Below, piece by piece: positions 25,736 to 35,134 of a DNA stretch of 64,000 nucleotides. A program made the translations under genes and the position numbers. The stretch comes from Palsa-965 sp044448685 (GTDB taxonomy: Bacteria; Bacteroidota; Bacteroidia; Palsa-965), in NCBI GenBank assembly GCA_044448685.1, contig JBIOHC010000001.1:1-64000 (forward strand), written 5' to 3'. Under the pieces are notes generated by a model. The model ran no database searches. It was not told the DNA's origin and worked only from the letters and a program-made list of their open reading frames with translations. Numbering within the stretch: position 1 is the stretch's first letter; each line of letters opens with the position of its first letter.

Positions 25736-27484
25736 TTATTTTTTCCCGGCTTTGTCAGGCTCTATCCATACTTTGCTCAGATCACGGTATTCCATTCCGT
25801 TGACATCAAAATTCCGGATGTTCTTTTGCAGAAGGCGGTCAATTTCTTCATAATAGATAGGCATGATGGCAGCATCGTCTGTTGCAACCTGGTCGGCCTT
25901 ACGGTAAAGTTCTGCTCTCTTTTTGGGGTCAAATTCCTTTTTGGCAGCATCAAAGATGGAGTCAAAACGTGTACTGCGATAGCGGCAAATGTTCACATAC
26001 GACTGTTCTTCCATTTTAGCAGGAATGTGCTTGCTGTAAAACAAATCCAGGAATGTTTCCGGATCCGGATAGTCAGCAACCCATCCTGTACGGAAGAATT
26101 TTGATTTGCCGGTTTCCATATTCTCCATATGTTGTCCCATAAGCATAGGGTCCAGCTTCACCTCTACATTCAGATTTTCTTTCAGCATTTTTGCAACGAC
26201 AGAAGCAACACCTTCGTTCCGGTCTCCGCCGGCTCCGTTGAATTCAAGGCTTATGACAGGAAAACCTTTTCCATCAGGGTATCCGGCTTCAGCCATCAGC
26301 TTCTGAGCTTTCTCTTTGTTATAATGATAGCCGACAAATCCGACGGTGTCGTAATCCTTGAAAGCAGGAGGAACAATACCATATTCACCCGGTTCGCCTT
26401 CACCCTGCAGAGTGTATTTCACGATATTTCTCCTGTCTATGGCATAGTTGAAAGCCTGGCGTACTTTCTTATTGTCGAAAGGAGGTAGTAAATGCTGGAA
26501 ACCATAATAGGTGATACGGAGAGCAGGAGTGCTCTGCATATCGAAATCAGCACCACCGCTTTTTGCATCTTTCAGTTCTCCCATCAGGGAAGGAATCATT
26601 TCAACGGGAATACGGAAAATCATATCAAGTTCCTTACTGCGGAATTTTAGCAGTTCGGCTTTCTTGTCTTTCAAAAACGTAAAATGCAGTACATCCATAT
26701 ACGGAAGGCGGTTTCCATATTCATCCACATTCCAGTAATTCTCATTTCTTTCCAGGATGGCATAATCACCGCGTTTGATACTCTTTGCATGAAAGGCTCC
26801 TGTACCTACACACTGAAAACTCATGTCTTCCTTGTATTTATCAAGAGCTTCTTTCGGATATAACCAGCATCCGGGAGTGATGAGGATATTGAGGAAGCCG
26901 GCAAAAGATTGTTTAAGGGTGATTTCAAGGGTATGGTCGTCGATAACTTTTACACCGGAAACACCGCCGCTAAGCGGCTTTTTATCTATTGTAGACTGAA
27001 AATATTCATCTGCTCCAACCACCCTGTTTTTGAAGGTGATTGTGAACATCTGATTATTGGTATTGTATTCACAAAGTTTGTCGAAGCACCATTTGAAATC
27101 AGCTGCTTTTACTTCCCGGCCTTTGCCATCGGCAAAACAGGGGTCATCATGAAAACGGACTTTGTCACGGATATGAAAAGTGAATTTCGTTGCATCTTCA
27201 TTGATTTCATATTTGTCGGCAAGACAGGGAATAACATTCAGGGTTTTCTGATCCAGCTTAACAAGGCCTTCATACACCTGGCTGGCAACATGGTAAGAAT
27301 ATTCTTCCTGAATATTCAGGGGATAGAGGTTTTTGAAATCATCAACCTCATTCATCCGGAATACACCTCCAACATGGATAGGGCCAAAGGATTTACGTTC
27401 CTTCTTTTTGTCATTCCCGTCGTTCCCGCAGGATAGGAGGAATGCCGCTGAAAGTAAACAAAGACTAATCTTCTTGATAGACAT
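25736..27484 (-). CDS. Peptide-type ABC transporter substrate-binding lipoprotein (family 5)
   Basis: 582 residues from ATG 27484, chosen because it opens on a lipoprotein signal (MSIKKISLCLLSAAFLLSCGND). The body follows the SBP_bac_5 fold: SYHVASQVYEGLVKLDQKT, FTFHIRDKVRFHDDPCF, FKWCFDKLC, VGTGAFHAKSIKRGDYAILERNENYW, RQAFNYAIDRRNIV and ADYPDPETFLDLFYS. It resembles OppA/DppA proteins that bind peptides. No permease or ATPase genes are adjacent, so it either works with a distant transporter or has a different role. An upstream in-frame ATG at 27547 lacks a signal sequence in the right place. Confidence 0.9.
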   Translation of the reverse strand: MSIKKISLCLLSAAFLLSCGNDGNDKKKERKSFGPIHVGGVFRMNEVDDFKNLYPLNIQEEYSYHVASQVYEGLVKLDQKTLNVIPCLADKYEINEDATKFTFHIRDKVRFHDDPCFADGKGREVKAADFKWCFDKLCEYNTNNQMFTITFKNRVVGADEYFQSTIDKKPLSGGVSGVKVIDDHTLEITLKQSFAGFLNILITPGCWLYPKEALDKYKEDMSFQCVGTGAFHAKSIKRGDYAILERNENYWNVDEYGNRLPYMDVLHFTFLKDKKAELLKFRSKELDMIFRIPVEMIPSLMGELKDAKSGGADFDMQSTPALRITYYGFQHLLPPFDNKKVRQAFNYAIDRRNIVKYTLQGEGEPGEYGIVPPAFKDYDTVGFVGYHYNKEKAQKLMAEAGYPDGKGFPVISLEFNGAGGDRNEGVASVVAKMLKENLNVEVKLDPMLMGQHMENMETGKSKFFRTGWVADYPDPETFLDLFYSKHIPAKMEEQSYVNICRYRSTRFDSIFDAAKKEFDPKKRAELYRKADQVATDDAAIMPIYYEEIDRLLQKNIRNFDVNGMEYRDLSKVWIEPDKAGKK

Positions 27485-27689
27485 AGAATTGGTTTTGAAT
27501 GCTAAGAACTCCTGATTTATGTATGCAGGAATTTCTGCGGGATTCATATTGATATATAATACAGGGATTCCAATTGATTACCCAAGAGCACAATACGGCT
27601 AATAAGCGACTAAAAGTACAAAAATATTGGATATTGAAACCAGAAAGCCTATTAATCCGATAAATATCCTTGTATTCGGGCAAAAAAGC

Positions 27690-28457
27690 CTAAAAATCAA
27701 TATCAACCGTAAGGGGACAATGATCTGAATGTTTGGCCTGGGGAAGAATAGTGGCATTCCGGATCTTTTTTCTCAGGGGTTCACTGACCAGATGATAATC
27801 AATACGCCAGCCCAGATTCTTTGCCCTGGCATTGGCCCTGAAAGTCCACCAGGTATAATGATGCGGATCCGTATTGAAAAGGCGGAAAGAGTCGATAAAA
27901 CCCGTTTTCATGAACCCGTCTATCCATTCCCTTTCCTCGGGTAAAAAGCCGGAGGAATTCGCATTGCTGACCGGATTATGAATATCAATAGGCTTATGGC
28001 AGATATTGTAATCGCCTGATATGATCAGGTTGGGCCTTTCCTTTTTCAGGGTAGTGATGTAATTCTGAAAGTCGTCCAGCCATTTCATCTTGAAAGCCTG
28101 ACGTTCTTCCCCGCTTGAGCCGGAAGGCATATAAACACTCATGACGGATACATCCCCGAAATCGGCCCGGAGCACCCTGCCTTCCGCATCATAAATCTTT
28201 ATTCCGCAACCGGTCACAATCCGGTCCGGTTTTTTCTTCGAGAGGATAGCAACCCCGCTATAGCCTTTCTTTTCAGCCGAATGCCAGTAACTGTGATAGC
28301 CGGCCTTCTCAAAAAGACTCAGGTCCAGCTGTTCTTCATTGGCTTTGATTTCCTGCAGGCAAACTACATCCGGATCAGCAGCTTTAAGCCATTCCAGCCA
28401 GCCTTTACTTATTGCAGAGCGAATGCCATTTACATTGTATGAAATAATTTTTCCCAT
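27690..28457 (-). CDS. xth: Exodeoxyribonuclease III (AP endonuclease family)
   Basis: 255 residues from ATG 28457 (MGKIISYNVNGIRSA). Hallmarks are present in order: SYNVNGIR, VVCLQEIKA (metal-binding Glu), YSGVAILSK, GDYNICHKPIDIHNP (catalytic Asp/Asn) and KHSDHCPLTVDIDF (catalytic Asp-His). It repairs abasic sites and degrades 3' ends of duplex DNA. Length matches bacterial ExoA/XthA. The longer frame from 28526 has no promoter space and is rejected. It is divergent from the giant outer-membrane protein gene. Confidence 0.95.
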   Translation of the reverse strand: MGKIISYNVNGIRSAISKGWLEWLKAADPDVVCLQEIKANEEQLDLSLFEKAGYHSYWHSAEKKGYSGVAILSKKKPDRIVTGCGIKIYDAEGRVLRADFGDVSVMSVYMPSGSSGEERQAFKMKWLDDFQNYITTLKKERPNLIISGDYNICHKPIDIHNPVSNANSSGFLPEEREWIDGFMKTGFIDSFRLFNTDPHHYTWWTFRANARAKNLGWRIDYHLVSEPLRKKIRNATILPQAKHSDHCPLTVDIDF

Positions 28458-28509
28458 GGAATTACGTATATAGTCTGGAACTTTGTCTTTAATTACGCAG
28501 ATTAACGGC

Positions 28510-28517
28510 CAAAGATA
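28510..28517 (-). promoter_or_regulatory. TAnnTTTG box of the exonuclease III gene
   Basis: TATCTTTG on the minus strand, 52 bp before ATG 28457; no clear -33 partner. Confidence 0.4.
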
Positions 28518-28566
28518 AGGTTTCAACCCGTTAAAACCTTGAAGGTTATTCGGGGTCTGAGCAGCC

Positions 28567-28574
28567 TATATTTG
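28567..28574 (+). promoter_or_regulatory. TAnnTTTG box of the giant outer-membrane protein gene
   Basis: TATATTTG at 28567-28574, about 34 bp ahead of the TTG start at 28609. The expected -33 position lacks a TTG. Confidence 0.45.
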
Positions 28575-28608
28575 TATATTTAAAATTAATTCTGATTCTG
28601 TATTTACA

Positions 28609-31600
28609 TTGCGGGTTATTATCCGATACATATTGCTGTTCCTGTTTGTTCTTTCAGTGCCGGGTTTAAACCTGGCACAGGGACAAAACAGCCTGCGTTC
28701 CAAAAAAACATTGCTTCATTCCGATACGCTGAAGCTGGATACCCTGAGCCTGGTACCGGGTGCATGCCGCCTGCTCAGTAAAGGAGCAGCATTAGATACA
28801 TCTGCCTATACCATCAACTACAGCGAATCGCTTATTTATTTCAAAAAAAGACCGGAAGATTCCCTGACTGTCAGCTATAAAGTCTTTCCTTATCTCTTTT
28901 CCGAACCCCGGCGCCATAAAGATCCAAATCTGTTGCTACCGGACAAGAAAGGGTTTATAAATCCTTTCATCTACAGAGCCACTGCTGCCAGCTCCGATAT
29001 CTTCAGCATGACAGGGCTTACCAAAAGCGGAAGTATTTCACGGGGACTGAGTTTCGGAAACAATCAGGATCTGGCTCTTAATTCGAGTTTAAACTTGCAG
29101 CTGGCCGGCAAACTGTCGAATGATGTGGATATCCTGCTGGCGGCTTCCGACCAGAATATCCCTATACAGCCCCAGGGAAATACACAGAACCTTCAGGAGT
29201 TTGATAAAGTATTCATACAATTGTCGAATAAAAACTCCAAACTTGTTGCAGGCGATTTTGTTGTCGGCAAACCTTCCGGATATTTTCTCAACTACAATAA
29301 GAAAGTTCAGGGTCTGGGATTTTCAACGCTTATAGGACTGGCAACCGATACAAAGGATACCCTTGGTCAGGCTCATATGCGTGTATCGGCCAGTGTAGCC
29401 ATTTCAAAAGGTAAGTTCGGACGTATGCAGCTGGAAGGGGTGGAAGGCAACCAGGGCCCTTATACCTTGCGTGGAAATGAAAACGAACCGTTCATCATTA
29501 TTCTTTCCGGAAGTGAAAAAGTATTTATAGACGGGCAGCTGATGAAAAGAGGTCAGGAATACGACTATGTGATAGATTACAATACTTCACAGGTGGTGTT
29601 CACATCGCGGAACCTGATCACAAAAGACAAACGTATCATCGTTGAATACCAGTATTCGGACAAAAATTATTCCCGCTCCCTGTTAAACTTCACAGATGAA
29701 TATACCCGTAAAAACATGAAACTGTATTTTCATGCCTATTCCGAACAGGACAATAAAAATCAGCCCGTACAACAGTCACTGAGCGATCCGGAAAAAAAAC
29801 TCCTGCACAATATAGGGGATACCCTCTCGAAAGCCATATACCCTGCTGTTGATTCTGTAGCCTGGTCAAACAGTCTTGTGCTGTACCGAAAACCCATTGG
29901 AGGCGATACCGTTGTGTCGGGTATTCATTATACCACAGGGGTCTATATCTATTCCAATGATCCGGCTGTTTCGCATTTCCAGCTTAGCTTCAGCAATGTG
30001 GGTGCCGGAAACGGTGATTATATCAATATCCCTTCCAGTGCCAACGGGCGGGTATTTCAGTGGGTGGCACCTGTTTCCGGTGTTCACCAGGGCAGTTATG
30101 CTCCGGTCATACAGCTTGTCACGCCGAAGAAAAAACAAATGATTACCGGAGGCGGGGAATTTATCCTCAGCAAACACACCACACTGGGTGTTGAAGGAGC
30201 ATTGAGTAATTATGACCAGAACACTTTTTCGCCCTATGACGATCAAAACAATACGGGTTATGCATTTCGTTTTAATCTGAACAATAAAACCTATTCCGGT
30301 ACCTTGCCGCCGGATACTACAGGGAAACCGGCCCTTAAAAAGCCAAGCAGACAAGACAGTCTGGATCATGCACGGGTCCTGAATGCCGCTCACCTGCGCG
30401 AGATACCGGGCATTCCGGATCCGGCAATGACGAGTAAATGGATTTTTTCCAAAACACTGAATTACGAGTATGTACAGCAGAATTTCACTCCTATAGAGCG
30501 TTACAGAAGTACGGAGTTTGAGCGGGACTGGAATACGGGCACCCTTCCTTTTGTTAGTGATCAGCATTATACAACAGCAGGTTTTGCACTTACGCGTAAC
30601 CGTTATGGAAGCCTGGGTTATACCCTCAGCAGTTTTATGGAAGGGAGTGAATACAATGGCCTGAAGAATGATATGAACGGAACTTTTGCCAGGGCTGGAT
30701 ATATGCTGAAGGCGAATGTCAGTCTGCTGAATACAGGCGGCACACAAAGCAATTCACAGTTTCTGCGTCACAAAGCAGAGCTGAGCAAAAAAATACGGCG
30801 TATCACCATAGGTGTTACCGAGCAACAGGAAGTAAATCGAATGCGGGCACCGGGAGCTGACAGTCTCCTGCCAACGAGTTTCAGTTTTTTTGAATGGCAG
30901 GCCTATGTACAGAGCGCCGATACAGCCCGCAACAAATACAGGCTGAGCTATAAGCACCGCCAGGATTTTACCGCATTCCAGAATCATTTTAATCCCCTTT
31001 CCGATGCACAGGACCTGGGCTTTTCCCTGGCCGTTCTGAAAAACAAAAACAATGACCTTAAGACAACCGTTACGTATCGTCAGCTGGAGGTGCTGAGTAC
31101 AAGTCTGACATCCCAGAAACCAGAAAACTCTCTTGTAGGTAGAATAGAATACAATCTGCGCCTCTGGCAGGGGTTGCTCACCTCCAATACCTTTTATGAA
31201 GCAGGCTCTGGGCTGGAACAGAAAAAAGAATACTCCTATGTGCTTGTTCCGGCAGGCCAGGGTCAGTATACCTGGATTGATTATAACGGGGATGGAATAA
31301 AACAACTGAATGAATTTGAGATAGCCTTGTATCCTGATCAGGCTACCTATATCCGTGTATTTACACCTACCGATCAGTATATAAAAGCATATACAAACCA
31401 GTTCAGCCAGAATCTGCTGCTTAAGCCGGGAGCCCGCTGGACCAACAAGAAAGGGATTAAGAAAGGGCTTTCGCATTTTGCCGATCAGGCCACCTACCGT
31501 GTAGACAGGAAGACAACCAGTGTGGATCCTGTGAATGCATACAACCCGTTTTTAAAATCCATCCTGGATACTTCTCTGGTCACATTGAATTCATCCTTCC

Positions 31601-32232
31601 GCAATACGCTTTTCTTCAATCAGAATGATCCTGTGTTCGGCATTGATCTGAATTTTCAGGATGTACGCGGGAAGTCATTGCTGACAAACGGTTTTGAGAC
31701 GAGGCTGAATGATTTTTATGAGCTTCGTATACGGTGGAATATGAATAAGACACTCGGACTGATAGTAACCGGAAAAGACGGAACCAAAAGCAATGCATCC
31801 CAGTTTTTTGCGAACCGTGATTATACTCTGGCTTACAGAGGTGCTGATCCAAAGCTTACCTACCAGCCCAATAACCGTTTCAGGCTGGCTTTTGACTATG
31901 CGTATACGGAAAAGAAGAACAATGTAGATCAGGGAGGAGAAACCGTATTCTCCAGTAATCTGGGGGCTGAAACAAAATACAATATTGTGAATAAGGGAAG
32001 CCTGACAGCCAAACTCAATTATATAGATCTTCATTATAACGGATCACCCAACAGCGCTGTAGCTTATGAAATGCTGGATGGTCTGCATCCCGGAAAAAAT
32101 GTAACCTGGTCAGTAGGGTATCAGCGCACCTTATCGAACAACATACAGGTTAACATCACTTATGAAGGACGTCAAAGTGAGAATATCAAGACGATACATA
32201 CAGGGGGAGCAACGGTAAGAGCCTTTTTCTAA
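28609..32232 (+). CDS. Giant uncharacterised outer-membrane beta-barrel-like protein
   Basis: 1207 residues. The start is TTG 28609: no ATG lies between the upstream in-frame stop and the signal peptide (RVIIRYILLFLFVLSVPGLNLAQ). The N-terminal part holds a motif seen in surface and barrel proteins (KVFIDGQLMKRGQEYDYVIDYNTSQVVFT). The rest alternates polar and hydrophobic residues with aromatic girdles, and the chain ends VRAFF, an outer-membrane beta-signal. I recognise no TonB box or plug, so a transport role is not implied. It is convergent with the M43 protease gene, separated by 4 bp. Confidence 0.8.
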   Translation: MRVIIRYILLFLFVLSVPGLNLAQGQNSLRSKKTLLHSDTLKLDTLSLVPGACRLLSKGAALDTSAYTINYSESLIYFKKRPEDSLTVSYKVFPYLFSEPRRHKDPNLLLPDKKGFINPFIYRATAASSDIFSMTGLTKSGSISRGLSFGNNQDLALNSSLNLQLAGKLSNDVDILLAASDQNIPIQPQGNTQNLQEFDKVFIQLSNKNSKLVAGDFVVGKPSGYFLNYNKKVQGLGFSTLIGLATDTKDTLGQAHMRVSASVAISKGKFGRMQLEGVEGNQGPYTLRGNENEPFIIILSGSEKVFIDGQLMKRGQEYDYVIDYNTSQVVFTSRNLITKDKRIIVEYQYSDKNYSRSLLNFTDEYTRKNMKLYFHAYSEQDNKNQPVQQSLSDPEKKLLHNIGDTLSKAIYPAVDSVAWSNSLVLYRKPIGGDTVVSGIHYTTGVYIYSNDPAVSHFQLSFSNVGAGNGDYINIPSSANGRVFQWVAPVSGVHQGSYAPVIQLVTPKKKQMITGGGEFILSKHTTLGVEGALSNYDQNTFSPYDDQNNTGYAFRFNLNNKTYSGTLPPDTTGKPALKKPSRQDSLDHARVLNAAHLREIPGIPDPAMTSKWIFSKTLNYEYVQQNFTPIERYRSTEFERDWNTGTLPFVSDQHYTTAGFALTRNRYGSLGYTLSSFMEGSEYNGLKNDMNGTFARAGYMLKANVSLLNTGGTQSNSQFLRHKAELSKKIRRITIGVTEQQEVNRMRAPGADSLLPTSFSFFEWQAYVQSADTARNKYRLSYKHRQDFTAFQNHFNPLSDAQDLGFSLAVLKNKNNDLKTTVTYRQLEVLSTSLTSQKPENSLVGRIEYNLRLWQGLLTSNTFYEAGSGLEQKKEYSYVLVPAGQGQYTWIDYNGDGIKQLNEFEIALYPDQATYIRVFTPTDQYIKAYTNQFSQNLLLKPGARWTNKKGIKKGLSHFADQATYRVDRKTTSVDPVNAYNPFLKSILDTSLVTLNSSFRNTLFFNQNDPVFGIDLNFQDVRGKSLLTNGFETRLNDFYELRIRWNMNKTLGLIVTGKDGTKSNASQFFANRDYTLAYRGADPKLTYQPNNRFRLAFDYAYTEKKNNVDQGGETVFSSNLGAETKYNIVNKGSLTAKLNYIDLHYNGSPNSAVAYEMLDGLHPGKNVTWSVGYQRTLSNNIQVNITYEGRQSENIKTIHTGGATVRAFF

Positions 32233-32236
32233 GATC

Positions 32237-34330
32237 TTATCTGACAACCAGCTTCCTGGTAACCTGTTGGTTATTGATCTGAATGGAGGTGATGTAGATA
32301 CCGGGCTTCAACACAACGGAAGTGTTGATCCGGAACGAGTGCTCGCCTGCAGCAAGCGTTTGATCACAAACCTTCATCACTTCCCGGCCTGCGATATCCT
32401 GAATGTGTATGGCTACATGATGCGCATCTTCTGTGCTGAAAGCAATAGTGGTATGATCATCAGCAGGGTTAGGATACAGCATCAGGTTGTTCAGGCCCAG
32501 CGCCTGTTCCTGAATGCCTGCAAAAGAGGAATAGATATTGATATCATCGATAAAAACATCGCTTCCACCCCCGTTGATAATTTCGAATTTGAAACGCATA
32601 TCAGTCCAGCTTTGATAGGGGCTTACTCCAACAGTTTCTGTTCTCCATTGTGTGGAATTAGGGACGAAGCTGCCTGTGAGACTGGAGGTAGTGGCTAATG
32701 CAGTGCCGAGCTTGTTATATCTCAGTTGCCAGGTCTGACCGCAGTCGTTTGAGAAATACACCCTCAGATTATCCTTGTCAGTTGTAGCCTGCTGGGCAAA
32801 GGCAAGGCGGAAGGTCATGGCAGCGCTGGGGATTTTTGTCATATCGATGGAAGGCCCTACAGCCGATTCTGTCTGACCCAATATACTGGCTGCATTGTGT
32901 TGCTTAAGCGAAGCAGCACCGGATGAAAAAGCGGAGGTTGTGCGTTGCCAGGCATTGCCCTGGGGACTGATCATTGTCCAGTCGCTCGTGAGGGCAGTTG
33001 CATTTTCAAATCCTTCCGAATAGGAGGAGGAGGTATAGGTGGTGGTGGTTGGGCTCACAATCACATGCGATGTACGGGTTATGGAATTTGTTCCGGAAGC
33101 ATTCGTTTCCGACAGTGTTACACTGTATGTTCCCGGTGTAGCATACTGAATGGTGGGAAAAGAGTCGGTAGAGGAGGAAGGTGTTCCACCCGGAAACTGC
33201 CAGCTCCAGGAAGAAGGCTGACCCGCCATCAGCAGGTAGTTGAACTGATACGAAGCCCCTGCACAAAGCATGATCGGTGTATTCGGCATAAAGTCGGCAA
33301 CTGGGGCACACAAAACAGGGGTATTGAGCACGCCTGTTGCACTCAGGTTGGATGCAGTCCACAGCTGATTACGCTGTGCGGTTGCCGAATTGAGCGCATT
33401 GGTCATACGGGAGGCCTGACCCAGGGTGAACATACGTGAGCAATAAGAGTAATCCATATAGTTCTGGTAATTCTCCTCTATAGAGGTATTGCAGATTTTT
33501 GCGGTGGAAGCTGTTGCACAATGTGTCCAGCCTTTTGTGATTGGTGTATCCGAAACAGCGTCATCACCGCAGGATACACCGGGAGAGTTGGTATTGCCCC
33601 AGGGATGCTGGAGATTGAAGAAGTGGCCTATTTCATGTGTCAGGGCGCGGCTCGTTACGGTTGATCCGGTTCCTGTACTGCCAATGTAATTCGAAAGGAT
33701 AAGGATACCGTCAATAGTGGAGCTAAGAAAATTGGAAGGAAGGTATGCATAACCGGCAGCTCCGTTAGAAATGGTTTTCACGACCCATACATTCAGGTAT
33801 TTATTCCGGGGCCAGGGATTCAGTTTGGAATTATCATCACCTATATACGTTTGTAAAGAAGCAATACGGTCAATGCCGTTGGTGCATTTTCCGTTCGGGT
33901 CGATCTGAGCAAGGCGGAATTCAATTTTTGTGTCAGCAATGATACTTTTGAAAACGGAATCCACCACTGAAGTATCTGCATTCAGCTTACGGTAATCCCG
34001 GTTCAGGATATTCACTTCATCCAGAACCTGTGCATCGGAAATATTCTCAGGACCATAATCGTGAAGGATATGGAATACAACGGGAATAATATAGGTGGGT
34101 GCAGAGGAGACGGTTTTCATCTGCCTATAGCCATGCATAAAATCGAGAGCATCCTGATTTTTCAATACCAGTTCATTGGCTTCAAACTCTGCTTTCATCT
34201 TTGGATTATCGCGATACAGCTTTTCGTAAATAGCCGGAGTGCCGCAATATTTCAGGGTTTCGCCGGTCTGAGCTTTGCCGGCGGAAACGAACAGAAGGAT
34301 CAGTATGGGAAGGGAATAAAATTTCTTCAT
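32237..34330 (-). CDS. M43-family (pappalysin-like) zinc metalloprotease with T9SS sorting domain
   Basis: 697 residues with a signal peptide (MKKFYSLPILILLFVSAGKAQ). The zinc site HEIGHFFNLQH is at residues 232-242, followed by the M43 Met-turn region (NYMDYSYCSRMFTLGQASRM). A PKD-like domain follows (about residues 345-430), then a jelly-roll segment with FIDDINIYS, and a type A sorting domain (LYPNPADDHTTIAF ... VLKPGIYITSI ... RKLVVR). It is predicted to be exported by T9SS and to digest extracellular proteins. Its activity is well supported by the complete catalytic motif; the substrate is unknown. Confidence 0.93.
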   Translation of the reverse strand: MKKFYSLPILILLFVSAGKAQTGETLKYCGTPAIYEKLYRDNPKMKAEFEANELVLKNQDALDFMHGYRQMKTVSSAPTYIIPVVFHILHDYGPENISDAQVLDEVNILNRDYRKLNADTSVVDSVFKSIIADTKIEFRLAQIDPNGKCTNGIDRIASLQTYIGDDNSKLNPWPRNKYLNVWVVKTISNGAAGYAYLPSNFLSSTIDGILILSNYIGSTGTGSTVTSRALTHEIGHFFNLQHPWGNTNSPGVSCGDDAVSDTPITKGWTHCATASTAKICNTSIEENYQNYMDYSYCSRMFTLGQASRMTNALNSATAQRNQLWTASNLSATGVLNTPVLCAPVADFMPNTPIMLCAGASYQFNYLLMAGQPSSWSWQFPGGTPSSSTDSFPTIQYATPGTYSVTLSETNASGTNSITRTSHVIVSPTTTTYTSSSYSEGFENATALTSDWTMISPQGNAWQRTTSAFSSGAASLKQHNAASILGQTESAVGPSIDMTKIPSAAMTFRLAFAQQATTDKDNLRVYFSNDCGQTWQLRYNKLGTALATTSSLTGSFVPNSTQWRTETVGVSPYQSWTDMRFKFEIINGGGSDVFIDDINIYSSFAGIQEQALGLNNLMLYPNPADDHTTIAFSTEDAHHVAIHIQDIAGREVMKVCDQTLAAGEHSFRINTSVVLKPGIYITSIQINNQQVTRKLVVR

Positions 34331-34348
34331 GGTAAAAAGTTGCTGTGG

Positions 34349-35083
34349 TTACTGTTCTGCAGGTATATCCTTAACAGACATGAGGGTGTGCTTATATTCC
34401 TCTGAATGGCGTATGATATGGGCAAATTTCCGGGCAATTTGTTCCGGATGTGCGAGCTGGTTTTCAATTTTATAGTTGATGAAATCATTCAGGCGGATAA
34501 AGTCAGCAGCGGAGGCCGAACGTATCTCTTCCTGCATTTGTGTGTCAATAACACCCGGAGCAACGGATAAGATCCTGAACGGTCGTCCAAAGCTGTGGCG
34601 CTGTTCTTCATCAACCACCCTGCTCAGCATATCCAGTCCGGCTTTGGATGAACAATAAGGACTCCATCCTCCTATGGGATTCTTTCCTGCACCGGAGCTG
34701 ACATTAACAATAAGTTTTTTAGCCTCTGATTCCCTGTAGCTGATCATAAACTGGTTAGTCAGTACGGCAGGTGCTACGAGGTTGACCTGAAAATTATGGA
34801 TAATGGCTTCGGCGCTGAGTTGTCCGAGGGGTTTGATCATCCCTATCAGACCGGCATTGTTGACGAGCACTAATTTTTTAGCATCGTGATGCAGTGGGAA
34901 ACGAACAGCTTTGAATTCATCCGGGTTGCTCAGATCAACCGTCCAGTGCTCATAATTCTCATGTGTAATCTCCTGGTTACGGCAAATGCCAACAACACGG
35001 TTATCCGGTCCTTCCTGGAGGTAATAGGCTGCCAGGGCTTTTCCCAGCCCCCGGCTTGTTCCGGTGATATAATAGTAATTCAT
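34349..35083 (-). CDS. Short-chain dehydrogenase/reductase
   Basis: 244 residues. Rossmann motif TGTSRGLG at residues 7-14, NNAGLIG at 75-81, Ser of NVSSGAG near 129, and the catalytic pair Y143 and K147 (PYCSSKAG). The overall form is closest to the sepiapterin-reductase/benzil-reductase branch of SDR enzymes, which reduce alpha-diketones with NADPH, but the substrate cannot be read from sequence. It is 18 bp upstream of the M43 protease on the same strand and follows the gamma-synthase gene by 51 bp; functional linkage is doubtful. Confidence 0.88.
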   Translation of the reverse strand: MNYYYITGTSRGLGKALAAYYLQEGPDNRVVGICRNQEITHENYEHWTVDLSNPDEFKAVRFPLHHDAKKLVLVNNAGLIGMIKPLGQLSAEAIIHNFQVNLVAPAVLTNQFMISYRESEAKKLIVNVSSGAGKNPIGGWSPYCSSKAGLDMLSRVVDEEQRHSFGRPFRILSVAPGVIDTQMQEEIRSASAADFIRLNDFINYKIENQLAHPEQIARKFAHIIRHSEEYKHTLMSVKDIPAEQ

Positions 35084-35134
35084 ACCCTGTACGATGAAGT
35101 ACTAAAGGTAGTGAGCAAAGGCTGAATATGCAAA

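Noticed and set aside
29866..31476. Two frames of 293 and 240 residues antisense to the giant outer-membrane protein gene
   Set aside because: No domain, signal or start context. They mirror the repetitive beta-barrel codons of the real gene.
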